This document shows, in pieces, positions 1 through 9,361 of a stretch of DNA of 64,000 nucleotides (position 1 is its first letter; each line of letters starts with the position of its first letter). The notes under the pieces were generated by a model. The model was not told the DNA's origin. It made no database searches and saw nothing but the letters and a program-made list of their open reading frames with translations. This stretch comes from Bacillota bacterium (GTDB lineage Bacteria; Bacillota_I; Bacilli_A; Izemoplasmatales; UBA1188): positions 62,001 through 126,000 of the forward strand of contig JAEYPN010000030.1 of NCBI GenBank assembly GCA_023410715.1, given 5' to 3'. The position numbers and the translations under genes are program-made.

Positions 1-3000
1 ATCACCTGATTGGGTATTAGCTGGTAATCAGACTGGTACTACTCCAAATTCTATATATGATCCGGTTACTAAAAAATGGTACATAGATCAAAAGAATGGT
101 TATAATGGTATATTAGGCAATGAAGATAAAGTAAATAATGAATGGGTAGAAATACCAGATCAAAAAATAACTAATCATTGGATATTTGATAGTACAACGA
201 ATAAGTATTATGTTGATCAACCTATTTATAATGGAACGCTTGGAAATGAGGATAAAGTTGATGGATCTTTTGTTTTAGCAGTTCCACAAAGTAGTACAAC
301 AGAACATGCAATCTATGATTTACAAACGGGTAACTATTATCTTGATCAACCAGTTTATAATAATATTTTAGGTGTAGAAGATATGGTAACGAATAGATGG
401 ACTAATGCATCTAAACAAGATGGTAGTACTTTAAACTCCATTTATGATTCAAAAACAAAAACCTGGTATTTGGATCAACCTGTTTCATATAATAATATCT
501 TAGGTGATGAGGACAAAATAAATGGTAGTTGGGTTTTAGCAGATAAACAAGACGGTACAACTTTATACTCAATTTATGATTCAACTACAACCAAATGGTA
601 TTTAGATCAACCGGTTTCATATAATGGTATTCTTGATGAAGAAGATAAGAGCTATCAATATGTTTTAGCTGATGTAAAAAATTATATTTATAGCAGTTCA
701 AATGGTAAATGGTATTTAGATCAACCTGTTTCATATGATGGAGTTCTTGATGAAAAAGATCGTGTATTCCAATGGGTTATAGCTGATGCTCAGGATGGTT
801 CAACTCCACACTCAATTTATGATTCAGCAACTGAAATCTATTATCTTGATCAGCCAACTACAAATGGTAAATTAGGTGATGAAGATCAAGTAAATGGTAG
901 TTGGGTCTTAGCTGACTATCAAGATGGAACTTCATTAAATACAATTTATGATAATAAGACTAAAAAATACTATGTTGATCAAATTGTTTCATATAATGGG
1001 GTTTTAGGTGATGAAGATAAAAAAGTTGTAGTAACAAGTTCTACATCAAGTGAAATCTATTATGAGATTCCAAGTTCAATCGGAAAAGTTAATTATAAAC
1101 CAGGAACAAATCACTTAGGATCGATTAGACTGTCATTTAAGGTATATAATTTTAGAGATAAAACAGATTTAAGTGATATAATAACCTTATATCGTTATGA
1201 TTCAAGAACTGGACAAAAAGTATTAGTTCCTCTAATGAATGGAGATATTATTAATTACACATTAATTGGTGGAGTCGTAACAAATGATAATAAAAATTTT
1301 GATAATTTAAATAAATCATGGAGTTATGGAACACTTGATTTTGAATTATCATTATCACAGGATTTACAAGGCGGACTTTATTATGTCTATGTGTCACTTG
1401 GGACAGATGAATCTACTGATTACTATATCGCGTTTACGAAGATGAAGTCACCTGAACCAATTGTCACTGAGCTTGAATATGATGGAAATTCAATAATTCC
1501 TGAATATGAAAATCTTGATGATGAAACAAATTCTAACCGTTTTATCACATCATATACTAGTTACATTGAATTTGGCAAACATTATTTAGAAGGTGTAACT
1601 GATAAATCAATGTATTTTGATGATTTAAGAACAATTGTTGATGTGTATTACAATGAAATAACCGGTAATAATTTACCTGATTATTTAACAAAACTAAGAA
1701 TATCGCAATATTCAACAATTGAAAGCATTACATTTTCACTTGATTCATCATCAACTGCTTCACATCATAGATATATAATCACTTATACAATCTTGGCTGA
1801 AGATGGACTTACTAGAGGAACATTTATTCATTATATTGAAGAAATGAATGTTGATGTAAAAATTAAAGAAACATTTATTAATGGTAATACTGTTGATGCT
1901 CAAAATAAAGTCTCATTTGCAAGAGAAGAAGCCCCTTTAATACATGTTGAATATGGTTTAACAGATATTTATAATTGGCAATACTTTTCATGCACAAGTA
2001 GTAATCAAACCTTAGAAGATTCAATGTATTATATCAATGTTGACGAGTCATTTGGTTTTGAGATTATATTTGTTGAAGAACTAGACCCAGGTGATTACAC
2101 GTTTACCTTAAAATATAGTGCTTTAAATGTGTTAATATATGAAGGAAATCCAAGTATTACTAGTGATGATATTTATGTATCATATAATATTGTCTTTGAA
2201 ATTTTAGAGGTAACAAAAAAGAAAAATGAAAATAGTTATCTTGAAGCTGTTAAGTTTGTAACAGATGTTATTTTTACCGGGTTAAATACAATTATTGATA
2301 ATAATCTTATTACCCCTGCAACTTATCAAAATTATTTAGTTAATGAGCAAGCGCGAAAAATTGTTTCATTACCAAGCGGAATATATTATAATGAATACAA
2401 AGCAAATAATAATCGCTTCTGGGTAATTGGGCAGGTTCAAAAGACTAATCTTGATAGTTATATGCCAACCTTTACATTACCAATTGGCGCATTAGTTTAC
2501 CGCGTAGAAATTGGATATCTTGAATCAGCAAATCAAGATGGTACAACCGCGCATTCAATTTATGATAGTGTAACTGAAAAATATTATTTAGATCAACCAT
2601 TACCTAATTTAGTTTTAGGTGATGAGGACAAAGTTAATGGCGCTTGGATAATTGCATCTTCTCAGGATGGCACAACACCTAATTCCATTTATGACTTTGA
2701 TACAAATAAATGGTATATTGATCAAGCTGTTTATGATGGAAAACTTGGTAAAGAAGATAGGATTAAAGAATATCTAAAGGGTAATGGAACTATTGACTCA
2801 GAAGATTTAAGATTTGATTTTAATCCACTTGACGAAGATAACTTTAATTATGTGACATATCGTGTGTTTGCAGAAGCATATATAGAAGGTGATGAAACAT
2901 ATGGTAATATGTACACCGATTATATCGTTTCTGTACAAGATGTTTCATTTAATGTTAAATTTGATATTGTTGTTGAAAAAGATGATTCATTTAATGTTAA

Positions 3001-3421
3001 TCTTAATAGCGAGCAACTTGTCGTTCATATTTCATTTGTTAACTATGAATCTGGTTATGTAATTGATAAGAATGGCAACTCTGTTTATGTACCATATAAG
3101 GATGATACCCACATTAGAACAGCAATGTCAATGTTTTCATATTTAACAAGTAAAGACAATAAACAAGTTTTTATCAATAATCAGTTTTCAACAACTCAAG
3201 CTGGTTATTATAGAATAGATATTGAATTACCAGATAATTTAACATATGAATTGAGTTTTGCTTCATCAACAATTGTTGTTGATGAGGATAATAAAGGATT
3301 TATGGTTCAAGCATCCGTGATTCCAAAAAAATACCTGCTTAAAATAATCATCAAAGCAAATGGAAATCAAAGCGTTGATTGGGGACAACATCAGGAGACA
3401 ATGGATAAATATCCATTATAA
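1..3421 (+). CDS. Large repeat-containing surface protein, 3' part (start lies left of window)
   Basis: The reading frame is open from the first bases to the TAA at 3419-3421, so the gene is cut by the left edge; the ATG at 383 is internal to a repeat and is not the real start. About 1,140 residues are visible. The first ~340 are eight tandem ~43-residue units (consensus fragments Q-D-G-T-T-x-x-S-I-Y-D-S, K-W-Y-L-D-Q-P and L-G-D-E-D-K-V-N-G). A beta-rich, low-Cys region follows, then two more units near 2527-2766, and an end without an LPXTG motif. I recognise no named family. Its position 27 bp before a TasA-like gene and signal peptidase suggests an exported surface or matrix protein; that role is inference. 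The N-terminus and any signal peptide are outside the window. Confidence 0.75.
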   Translation, partial: SPDWVLAGNQTGTTPNSIYDPVTKKWYIDQKNGYNGILGNEDKVNNEWVEIPDQKITNHWIFDSTTNKYYVDQPIYNGTLGNEDKVDGSFVLAVPQSSTTEHAIYDLQTGNYYLDQPVYNNILGVEDMVTNRWTNASKQDGSTLNSIYDSKTKTWYLDQPVSYNNILGDEDKINGSWVLADKQDGTTLYSIYDSTTTKWYLDQPVSYNGILDEEDKSYQYVLADVKNYIYSSSNGKWYLDQPVSYDGVLDEKDRVFQWVIADAQDGSTPHSIYDSATEIYYLDQPTTNGKLGDEDQVNGSWVLADYQDGTSLNTIYDNKTKKYYVDQIVSYNGVLGDEDKKVVVTSSTSSEIYYEIPSSIGKVNYKPGTNHLGSIRLSFKVYNFRDKTDLSDIITLYRYDSRTGQKVLVPLMNGDIINYTLIGGVVTNDNKNFDNLNKSWSYGTLDFELSLSQDLQGGLYYVYVSLGTDESTDYYIAFTKMKSPEPIVTELEYDGNSIIPEYENLDDETNSNRFITSYTSYIEFGKHYLEGVTDKSMYFDDLRTIVDVYYNEITGNNLPDYLTKLRISQYSTIESITFSLDSSSTASHHRYIITYTILAEDGLTRGTFIHYIEEMNVDVKIKETFINGNTVDAQNKVSFAREEAPLIHVEYGLTDIYNWQYFSCTSSNQTLEDSMYYINVDESFGFEIIFVEELDPGDYTFTLKYSALNVLIYEGNPSITSDDIYVSYNIVFEILEVTKKKNENSYLEAVKFVTDVIFTGLNTIIDNNLITPATYQNYLVNEQARKIVSLPSGIYYNEYKANNNRFWVIGQVQKTNLDSYMPTFTLPIGALVYRVEIGYLESANQDGTTAHSIYDSVTEKYYLDQPLPNLVLGDEDKVNGAWIIASSQDGTTPNSIYDFDTNKWYIDQAVYDGKLGKEDRIKEYLKGNGTIDSEDLRFDFNPLDEDNFNYVTYRVFAEAYIEGDETYGNMYTDYIVSVQDVSFNVKFDIVVEKDDSFNVNLNSEQLVVHISFVNYESGYVIDKNGNSVYVPYKDDTHIRTAMSMFSYLTSKDNKQVFINNQFSTTQAGYYRIDIELPDNLTYELSFASSTIVVDEDNKGFMVQASVIPKKYLLKIIIKANGNQSVDWGQHQETMDKYPL
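2..1021 (+). repeat. Eight tandem ~43-aa (about 130 bp) coding repeats
   Basis: Eight consecutive units follow the pattern W-V-L-A-x-x-Q-D-G-T-T, then S-I-Y-D-S-x-T-x-K-W-Y-L-D-Q-P-V-S-Y-N-G-I-L, then G-D-E-D-K. Unit 6 is shortened (about 38 residues, lacking the Q-D-G-T-T block). The units have diverged as DNA but share stretches such as the tggtatttagatcaacc core. The block starts before the window. Each unit has one acidic G-D/N-E-D patch and two or three aromatic residues. Confidence 0.8.
2527..2766 (+). repeat. Two further copies of the ~43-aa repeat
   Basis: Two more Q-D-G-T-T ... S-I-Y-D ... K-W/Y-Y-x-D-Q ... L-G-x-E-D units lie about 1.5 kb after the main array in the same reading frame. 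They are separated from it by non-repetitive beta-rich sequence, so the repeat is a module used more than once in the protein. Confidence 0.8.
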
Positions 3422-3448
3422 AGGAATCAAGTTACAAGGAGAAAGATT

Positions 3449-4090
3449 ATGAAGGGTTTAAAAAAACTTTTTAAAAGTAAGAAAGGTATCTTTGCTATAT
3501 CACTAATGTTACTTGCAGTAGTGTTAGTGAGTGCTGGCGGATTATGGGCTTGGTTTACGCAAGAAGGTACTCAGAGTACTTTTACGTTTACTGCTGGTCA
3601 AGTTAAATATGAACTAGGCAATATTCCAACAACTGATGGAAACTTTAAACTTCCTGGTGATCCAGTTATGGTTTATGCTTTTAGTCTAACAAACAAATCA
3701 AATATTGATACGAATGTTAGAATAGAAGCAACATATAAGATTACACCAGCTATCGGATCTACAGCTCCTGAATTAACAGGTATAATCGGAATAGGGAACG
3801 TCCTGATTACTAGAATAACTGATGGTTGGTTTATAAAGGATGGATATTATTACCTAGGAACATCTGGTTCTGAAACTACTTTAACTGCTGTATCTGATAT
3901 AGTAAATGGCACGATTGTTGTTGAAAACTTTGTCACAACAATGGTTATTAATGGTGATGTAATTGGTAATGACTATATGGGTTCTACCCTCACGATTACA
4001 TTTAAGTTTCAAGCCAAACAAGCAAATAATTTAACCTGGGAAGATTGTGCAACAAAAAATATTGATTTTACAACAGGTTTAGCAAAGTAA
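3449..4090 (+). CDS. TasA/camelysin-like secreted protein with SipW-type signal
   Basis: A 213-residue protein. A basic N-terminus (K-K-L-F-K-S-K-K) is followed by a hydrophobic segment at about residues 14-33 and the motif G-G-L-W-A-W-F-T (30-37). This resembles the SipW-dependent signal of TasA and camelysin (G-G-T-W-A-A-F in TasA, from memory). The mature part is beta-rich with no Cys except one near the C-terminus. The start has a good ribosome site (aaggagaa). The next gene, 4 bp downstream, is an ER-type signal peptidase, the usual partner of this class in Bacillus. I infer a surface fibre or matrix subunit; membership of TasA itself is not proven. Confidence 0.6.
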   Translation: MKGLKKLFKSKKGIFAISLMLLAVVLVSAGGLWAWFTQEGTQSTFTFTAGQVKYELGNIPTTDGNFKLPGDPVMVYAFSLTNKSNIDTNVRIEATYKITPAIGSTAPELTGIIGIGNVLITRITDGWFIKDGYYYLGTSGSETTLTAVSDIVNGTIVVENFVTTMVINGDVIGNDYMGSTLTITFKFQAKQANNLTWEDCATKNIDFTTGLAK

Positions 4091-4094
4091 GAAT

Positions 4095-4592
4095 ATGATA
4101 AAAAAAATAGGTAAGATTATAACTAACGTTTTGATTATTGCAATTCTCTTTTTTTCGTTATTTACAATTATAATGGGATTAATTGGCTTTAAATGGGATG
4201 TTGTATTATCTGGCTCTATGGAACCAGATATTCATGTTGGAAGCCTAAATTACCGGAAATATGTGTCATTTGAATCACTTAATATTGATGATGACGTTGT
4301 CTATAAATCTAAATCTAGTGGTGATTTAATCACCCATAGAATCATTGATATTGATTACGAAAAAAAGATAGTAGTTACTCAGGGTATTAATGGTAAGGAT
4401 AGCGGGGCAGCAAAAGAAGAAGTTGATTATACAAGAATTGTCGGCAAGTCATATTTTTCGATTCCTTTAATTGGATACGTTGCATTTTATTTTAAAAAAT
4501 ATTTTGTGGCTATAATTCTATTTGTAATTGCAGCCTTATTAATATATCAAGCTATTAAATTATTTAAAACACCAACAAAAGAAGAAAACTAA
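4095..4592 (+). CDS. sipW: Signal peptidase I, ER/SipW type
   Basis: A 165-residue membrane peptidase. It has an N-terminal membrane segment (about 8-31), the catalytic serine in S-G-S41-M-E-P, the histidine in T-H81-R-I that replaces the usual bacterial lysine, and a Q-G-I-N-G-K-D box. A second membrane segment lies near residues 134-155 and a short basic tail faces the cytoplasm. Ser-His is the signature of the ER/archaeal/SipW class. Gene context (directly after a TasA-like gene) indicates it removes signal peptides from the surface proteins of this locus. It is one of three such enzymes within 12 kb. Confidence 0.85.
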   Translation: MIKKIGKIITNVLIIAILFFSLFTIIMGLIGFKWDVVLSGSMEPDIHVGSLNYRKYVSFESLNIDDDVVYKSKSSGDLITHRIIDIDYEKKIVVTQGINGKDSGAAKEEVDYTRIVGKSYFSIPLIGYVAFYFKKYFVAIILFVIAALLIYQAIKLFKTPTKEEN

Positions 4593-4614
4593 AATGAAAG
4601 GAGTCTATGTTTTT

Positions 4615-6972
4615 ATGAGAACAAAAAATAATAAACCACTTTTTGCATTATTTTTAGCTTTTGCATTTGGGCTCCTTTTAATTATTGGTTTCTTTTTAAT
4701 TTTAGTTATGAATACTAATGATAAAAAATTAGGAGAAATGCTAAGAATTAATACTGATCAAAAATATACAATATTTTTTGATGATATTAATTTTAAAAGA
4801 GAAAAATACATTGAAAATTATTTAACACTAAGTGATGGAATATTATCTAGAACAGAAGAACTATCAAATAAAAAATATTTAATAATTTCTGGTAAGCTAG
4901 CTTATTTATATGATGATGGGATTGATGTTTATTATTACTTTGATAATCAAGTATTTGAAGTATTTGATGACGAAGAATTAAATAATATTTACTTGATTAA
5001 TGATCAAGGGGAAATCTTATGTTCATATAAGGAAGTTAACTTTAGTTATTATTTTATCGAACTAAGAAAATATATAAGTGAATCTCGTACTAAGGAAATA
5101 TTTAACGCTATTTTAAAAACTAGACATGGTAGTGATGAAATCAGCGTAAATGGTAAAAAGGGCTTCATTATCTATAAATATGTTGATGAATTTCAAGCTA
5201 ATATGATTTTTGAATATCACAATATTAGAAGTGCAAAGTATGATGTACAAATTGTAACTTATACACTTGTATTTATTGTAATTATTTCTATCGTTTTACT
5301 TTGTATTTACTTTATTTTGTATAAGATGATTATTAAGAAAACTAATGATCTTGATATTGCAAGACGAAATTCACAAAATCCTTATACATATATCATTAAG
5401 ACTAATAAAAGTGGCGTTTTTACTTTTCAAAACCGGAACTTTAGAACTGACTTTCATGGTAAATATAAAAAGTTATCAGACTTTGAATTAGATATTAATA
5501 CAGATATTGATAGTATCGTTAAAAATCAAATACCATTTACAGTTAAATTAATAGATAACAGAAGTAGAGAACATTACCTACATTTTATTGTAGTTGATAA
5601 TGTAAAAGAACTTGTTTTTATTGGTGAGAATTTATCGAAGATGCATAATAAAACTGGTATAGAGTCTTATCATAAAGTTGATGAATTAACTCAAGTTCCA
5701 AACAAAGAAGCATTTATTTCAGATATTGATGAACATATTATTGATAATAAAAAGGTTGAAAAAGCCGGTGTATTATTATTAAATATCAAGAAATTTAATA
5801 ACATCAATAATTTATTTGGTCGTTATTTTGGCGACAAGATAATGATGGAATTTGTTAAGATGCTTGTTGAAATAATTGATGATAAAGGAAAAATATATCG
5901 TATAGAGGGCGATAATTACGCGATATTAATTAATCCTTTAGAAAATATTGATGAATGTAAGAAAATGGCCAGTTTAATAATTAAACGTTTTGAAAAACCA
6001 ATAAATTTCTTAAATAATGAAGTAGTTTTAGGTTGTAAAATTGGTGGTTATCTTATTATCAAAGAAAAGTACACCCCAGCCATTACAGCTTTAGAAATTA
6101 TTGATAAAGTATCCTTAGCGTTAAAAGAAGCTAAAAATGATAAGAACAATGATTTTATAATGTATGATAGTAACATTGAAACGATAAATCAAAAAGAGAT
6201 TCAAATGTTAGATGATATGGGCAAAGCCTTAAAAAAAGATGAGTTTGTGATGTTCTATCAAGCACAATATAATACAAAAATAAAAAAAATAGTAGGTTTT
6301 GAAGCTTTAATTAGATGGAATAACCCACTTTACAGAAACGTATCACCACAAAAATACATAAAATTAGCAGAGAAAACTGGAATGATAGTACCTCTAGGTA
6401 TGCATATTGTTAAAGAGGTTTTAAGGTATGCTAAAAAAATAGTCAATGATATTGTCCATGTATCATTGAACGTTTCGCCAATTCAACTAATTCAGTCAGG
6501 ATTTGTTAATGATTTTTTAGCGGAATATAATAAATATAGTTTTAAACCTGGCCAAATTGCTATTGAAATTACTGAATCATTTTTGATGGAAACATTACAA
6601 GAAGTGATTCAAAAATTAAGAATTATAAAAGAAAATGGTATAAAAATTTATATGGATGACTTTGGAACAGGTTATTCATCACTTCTATACCTAAAAGATT
6701 TACCAATTGATGTAGTTAAACTTGATCAGCAATTTATTTCATTAATTGAAGTCGATGAGTCTTCAAAGCTTATTGTCAAAAAGATAATTGAAGTTGCAAA
6801 AGGATTAAATTTGGATGTAGTAGCTGAAGGGGTTGAGTCTGAATCCCAAAGCAAGATTTTACTTGAAAATGGCTGTGATATTATCCAGGGATATTTAATC
6901 TCTCGGCCAATACCAGAGCTTGATGCTACAGCTTTGCTTAACAACATCAATAAACAAAAAGGAGTTGATTAA
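4615..6972 (+). CDS. Membrane GGDEF-EAL protein, probable c-di-GMP phosphodiesterase
   Basis: A 785-residue protein if started at ATG 4615, which has an aaaggagt site about 10 nt upstream; the in-frame ATG at 4594 overlaps that site. Two membrane segments (about 10-34 and 215-242) flank a probable extracytoplasmic sensor. A GGDEF-like domain (about 355-520) has E-G-D-N-Y instead of G-G-D-E-F, so cyclase activity is unlikely. The EAL domain (about 540-785) keeps E-A-L-I-R-W (~563), N-V-S-P, I-E-I-T-E-S, D-D-F-G-T-G-Y-S-S (~681), V-K-L-D and V-A-E-G-V-E, the expected catalytic set. It probably hydrolyses c-di-GMP, with the sensor and degenerate GGDEF as regulators. It lies just upstream of a c-di-GMP riboswitch. 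Confidence 0.85.
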   Translation: MRTKNNKPLFALFLAFAFGLLLIIGFFLILVMNTNDKKLGEMLRINTDQKYTIFFDDINFKREKYIENYLTLSDGILSRTEELSNKKYLIISGKLAYLYDDGIDVYYYFDNQVFEVFDDEELNNIYLINDQGEILCSYKEVNFSYYFIELRKYISESRTKEIFNAILKTRHGSDEISVNGKKGFIIYKYVDEFQANMIFEYHNIRSAKYDVQIVTYTLVFIVIISIVLLCIYFILYKMIIKKTNDLDIARRNSQNPYTYIIKTNKSGVFTFQNRNFRTDFHGKYKKLSDFELDINTDIDSIVKNQIPFTVKLIDNRSREHYLHFIVVDNVKELVFIGENLSKMHNKTGIESYHKVDELTQVPNKEAFISDIDEHIIDNKKVEKAGVLLLNIKKFNNINNLFGRYFGDKIMMEFVKMLVEIIDDKGKIYRIEGDNYAILINPLENIDECKKMASLIIKRFEKPINFLNNEVVLGCKIGGYLIIKEKYTPAITALEIIDKVSLALKEAKNDKNNDFIMYDSNIETINQKEIQMLDDMGKALKKDEFVMFYQAQYNTKIKKIVGFEALIRWNNPLYRNVSPQKYIKLAEKTGMIVPLGMHIVKEVLRYAKKIVNDIVHVSLNVSPIQLIQSGFVNDFLAEYNKYSFKPGQIAIEITESFLMETLQEVIQKLRIIKENGIKIYMDDFGTGYSSLLYLKDLPIDVVKLDQQFISLIEVDESSKLIVKKIIEVAKGLNLDVVAEGVESESQSKILLENGCDIIQGYLISRPIPELDATALLNNINKQKGVD

Positions 6973-6977
6973 ACAAC

Positions 6978-8432
6978 ATGTTAATTTTAGAATCTATTAT
7001 GCTTGATATTTTAGTTACCATTTTCATGTTACTTATAATATGTGTTTTAATACTCTTCCTTTACAGAAGTATAAAAAAAGAAAACTTCAGATACTATAAT
7101 GAAAATATTAGAGAGATTGATGGGATTAAGTCAAAGAGAGATTTTGTGAGTGATGTTTCTGATACGATTGCCAGATTTGGTAATATTGCTAGATTCTCTT
7201 TAATGAAGGTATCAACAGAAGGACTTGAAAATATTAATGAAAAATATGGTATAAAGGATGGAGACAGAACTATTCAGGAAATATGTACTAGAATGCTTAA
7301 AATTGTTCCTGAAAAATCAGTTATAGGTCGAACAGATAATACAGAATTTACAATCTGGATAAAAAATATTTTAAGTTTAGACCAAATTACTGTGTTAGCT
7401 GAAGATATAATTGAATCAATTGAGAGACCAATTGCCGTTCAAAATGGCGAAGTAAACGTTGAATGTAAGATTGGAATTGTAAAATTTCCCGATCATGGGT
7501 TTAATTATAAAACATTAATCACTAACCTAAATACTGCCTGTTATGTGGCAATTAAAGACACTGGAGCAAAGTTTGCAATCTTTAGTGAAAAAATTAAAGA
7601 TGAAGAAGCTGAAAATGCTAAGTATTTCTTAGAATTAAAAGATGCTATTAAAAGGGAACAATTTACTTTATACTATCAGCCAATTGTTTCCTTAACTAAA
7701 AAGAAAATTGTAGCGGTAGAGTCCTTGCTTAGATGGAATCATCCAACATTAGGTGTTTTAGGACCCCATGAATTTATTGATGTTTTAGAAAAATCAGGCG
7801 ATATAAACTGGGTTGGCTTTTGGGGGATTCAGGAATTAATAAAAAAACAACAGGAATTTAAAAAAACAATACCAAACTTTGATGTGGTATTTACTTTTAA
7901 TCTTTCGCCAAAACAGCTACAATCACCTACGATTGTCGATGAGTTTAGAAAAATACTTAGAAAGTTTAATCAAAATCCGGAAACAATCTGTTTAGAAATA
8001 GTTGAATTTGCGATGTTCCAAAAATATGGAATTATTTTAGAAAATGTTGAAAAATTAAAAGAGCTTGGCTTTAAGATTGCTATTGATGACCTAGGATTAG
8101 AATATGCTACGTTATCAAAGCTTGATAAGATGCCAATTGATTATATCAAACTTGATAAATCATTTATTTCTCAAGCTAAAGAGAATTTTATGAATGTCAA
8201 GATTACTGAAATGTTGATTGATATTACTAAAGATAAACAAATTAAGATTGTTGCTGAAGCAATTGAAAACGAAGAAATGATTAGCTACGTTCGTAATTTA
8301 GGCATTAATTTAGTTCAGGGATATTGCTTCTCAAGCCCAGTAAATTCCCAAGATATTAAACAGCTAATTCTTAAAAATAATTATAAAGAGATAATAGATA
8401 GCACGGAAAAAATTAAAGCGTCGACAGAATAA
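6978..8432 (+). CDS. Membrane-anchored degenerate GGDEF-EAL protein
   Basis: A 484-residue protein with one N-terminal membrane helix (about 8-29), a GGDEF-like domain whose signature has become R-T-D-N-T-E-F (~117-123), and a C-terminal EAL domain with E-S-L-L-R-W (~248), N-L-S-P, L-E-I-V-E, I-D-D-L-G-L-E-Y (~369), I-K-L-D and V-A-E-A-I-E. The metal and substrate residues appear present although the motifs have drifted, so phosphodiesterase activity is plausible and pure sensing is possible. It lacks the sensor region of the upstream paralogue, 5 bp away, and is probably co-transcribed with it. No intact GGDEF cyclase is seen in the window, so c-di-GMP must be made elsewhere. Confidence 0.8.
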   Translation: MLILESIMLDILVTIFMLLIICVLILFLYRSIKKENFRYYNENIREIDGIKSKRDFVSDVSDTIARFGNIARFSLMKVSTEGLENINEKYGIKDGDRTIQEICTRMLKIVPEKSVIGRTDNTEFTIWIKNILSLDQITVLAEDIIESIERPIAVQNGEVNVECKIGIVKFPDHGFNYKTLITNLNTACYVAIKDTGAKFAIFSEKIKDEEAENAKYFLELKDAIKREQFTLYYQPIVSLTKKKIVAVESLLRWNHPTLGVLGPHEFIDVLEKSGDINWVGFWGIQELIKKQQEFKKTIPNFDVVFTFNLSPKQLQSPTIVDEFRKILRKFNQNPETICLEIVEFAMFQKYGIILENVEKLKELGFKIAIDDLGLEYATLSKLDKMPIDYIKLDKSFISQAKENFMNVKITEMLIDITKDKQIKIVAEAIENEEMISYVRNLGINLVQGYCFSSPVNSQDIKQLILKNNYKEIIDSTEKIKASTE

Positions 8433-8471
8433 TTTTTTTTCTAACAAAATGGAAAAAATTATAAATATTAC

Positions 8472-8500
8472 TTGACAATTTTCTATATATATAATAGAAT
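8472..8500 (+). promoter_or_regulatory. SigA-type promoter of the riboswitch-controlled operon
   Basis: A perfect -35 TTGACA at 8472-8477, a 17-nt spacer and -10 TAGAAT at 8495-8500. Predicted transcription starts near 8507, a few bases before the riboswitch. Confidence 0.8.
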
Positions 8501-8512
8501 GTTTTTGTAATA

Positions 8513-8583
8513 TAAATGGCAAACTTGTTGAAAAACAAGGACGCAAAGCTATAGGGCCTATACATAGGCAGCCAGTTGCTATT
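8513..8583 (+). ncRNA. Cyclic-di-GMP-I (GEMM) riboswitch
   Basis: The sequence has the conserved class-I parts in order: TGGCAAAC (8517-8524), a short helix capped by a GAAA tetraloop (about 8525-8539), GGACGCAAAGC (8539-8549), a second helix around GGGCCTA ... TAGGCAGCC, and the closing TTGCTA (8576-8581) that pairs with TGGCAA (8517-8522). The last three bases of this closing strand (CTA, 8579-8581) are also the first bases of the terminator stem. Ligand binding should stabilise the P1 helix and weaken the terminator, which predicts an ON switch. It sits after two EAL-domain genes and before two TasA-like genes. Confidence 0.9.
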
Positions 8584-8607
8584 ATCTCTTTCGGATAATA
8601 GTTTTTT
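8579..8607 (+). terminator. Intrinsic terminator, expression platform of the riboswitch
   Basis: CTATTATC (8579-8586) pairs with GATAATAG (8594-8601), followed by TTTTTT. It overlaps the 3' strand of riboswitch helix P1 and lies upstream of the coding start, as in transcriptional riboswitches. Confidence 0.85.
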
Positions 8608-8652
8608 ATTTTAAAAAGCTATTATTAACTGAATGAAAGGGGGGTAATGGCC

Positions 8653-9330
8653 ATGAGATTATCTGAAATTAAAGCAGCTAAAAGAATTTTAACAATAAAA
8701 AAATTTACAAGAATTGGCTTAAGTATAACTGCAGCTATATCAGTAATCTTTTCATTTATTGCTCTTTACGCTAAAAATGCTGGTAATTATGCTATAAAAC
8801 TAGAAGATTCTCGTTCTAGATCAATGTCATTATCCGAAACTTATGATTTTGCAAAACCGGTTACAAGTCTTACAGCCAAAGGTATTAACAGTATGCTTGA
8901 TATTGATGGTAATTATCTTAACATGGAAACCATATCAAGGGTTGATGGTTCAAATAACCTTGGCAATTTCTATATTGCTTATACATTTTATTTAAAGAAT
9001 GTAGGAGAAGAAACTTACGATTATGAGATGAAATTCTTTATTGAAGATGTAACCAAAGGAGTCGATAGTGCTTTAAGACTTCGTATTTATAAAGATGGAG
9101 TTGATACCATTTATGCTAAACTAGCAAAAGATGGTAATCCAGAACCTGGTACTATCGCATTTAAGTCCGATGTAGTCGCTGCTGATGAAGTTTATAAAAA
9201 CTTTAAACCAGGCGAAATACATAAATATACGATTGTCATATATTTACATGGTCCAGATCCAGAATGTGTTAATGACATTATGTCTGGTATCATTAAAGCC
9301 AGTATGCAATTTAGTGTTATAGGTCTATAA
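8653..9330 (+). CDS. TasA-like membrane/secreted protein, first gene under the c-di-GMP riboswitch
   Basis: About 225 residues. ATG 8653 is preferred because the aaagggggg site (8636-8644) is 8 nt upstream; ATG 8647, two codons earlier, is only 2 nt from it. A basic N-terminus precedes a hydrophobic segment (about 18-40), but the A-W-F-T signature of its neighbours is missing (A-L-Y-A-K-N follows the helix). The rest is a beta-rich ectodomain ending in Y-L-H-G-P-D-P-E-C-V-N-D, a motif shared with the next protein (W-C-E-G-W-D-A-D-C-F-D). I infer a surface subunit or anchor co-produced with it. No named family is certain. Confidence 0.6.
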   Translation: MRLSEIKAAKRILTIKKFTRIGLSITAAISVIFSFIALYAKNAGNYAIKLEDSRSRSMSLSETYDFAKPVTSLTAKGINSMLDIDGNYLNMETISRVDGSNNLGNFYIAYTFYLKNVGEETYDYEMKFFIEDVTKGVDSALRLRIYKDGVDTIYAKLAKDGNPEPGTIAFKSDVVAADEVYKNFKPGEIHKYTIVIYLHGPDPECVNDIMSGIIKASMQFSVIGL

Positions 9331-9361
9331 GAAAATTATAAATAAATTAAGGAGAAGAGAA

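Noticed and set aside
2..1021. CRISPR-like array from the regular repeats at the left edge
   Set aside because: The repeats are coding, diverged and without unique spacers; no CRISPR array or cas gene is seen in the window.
383..3421. ATG at 383 as the start of the repeat protein
   Set aside because: The frame is open to the left edge with the same repeats, so the true start is outside the window.
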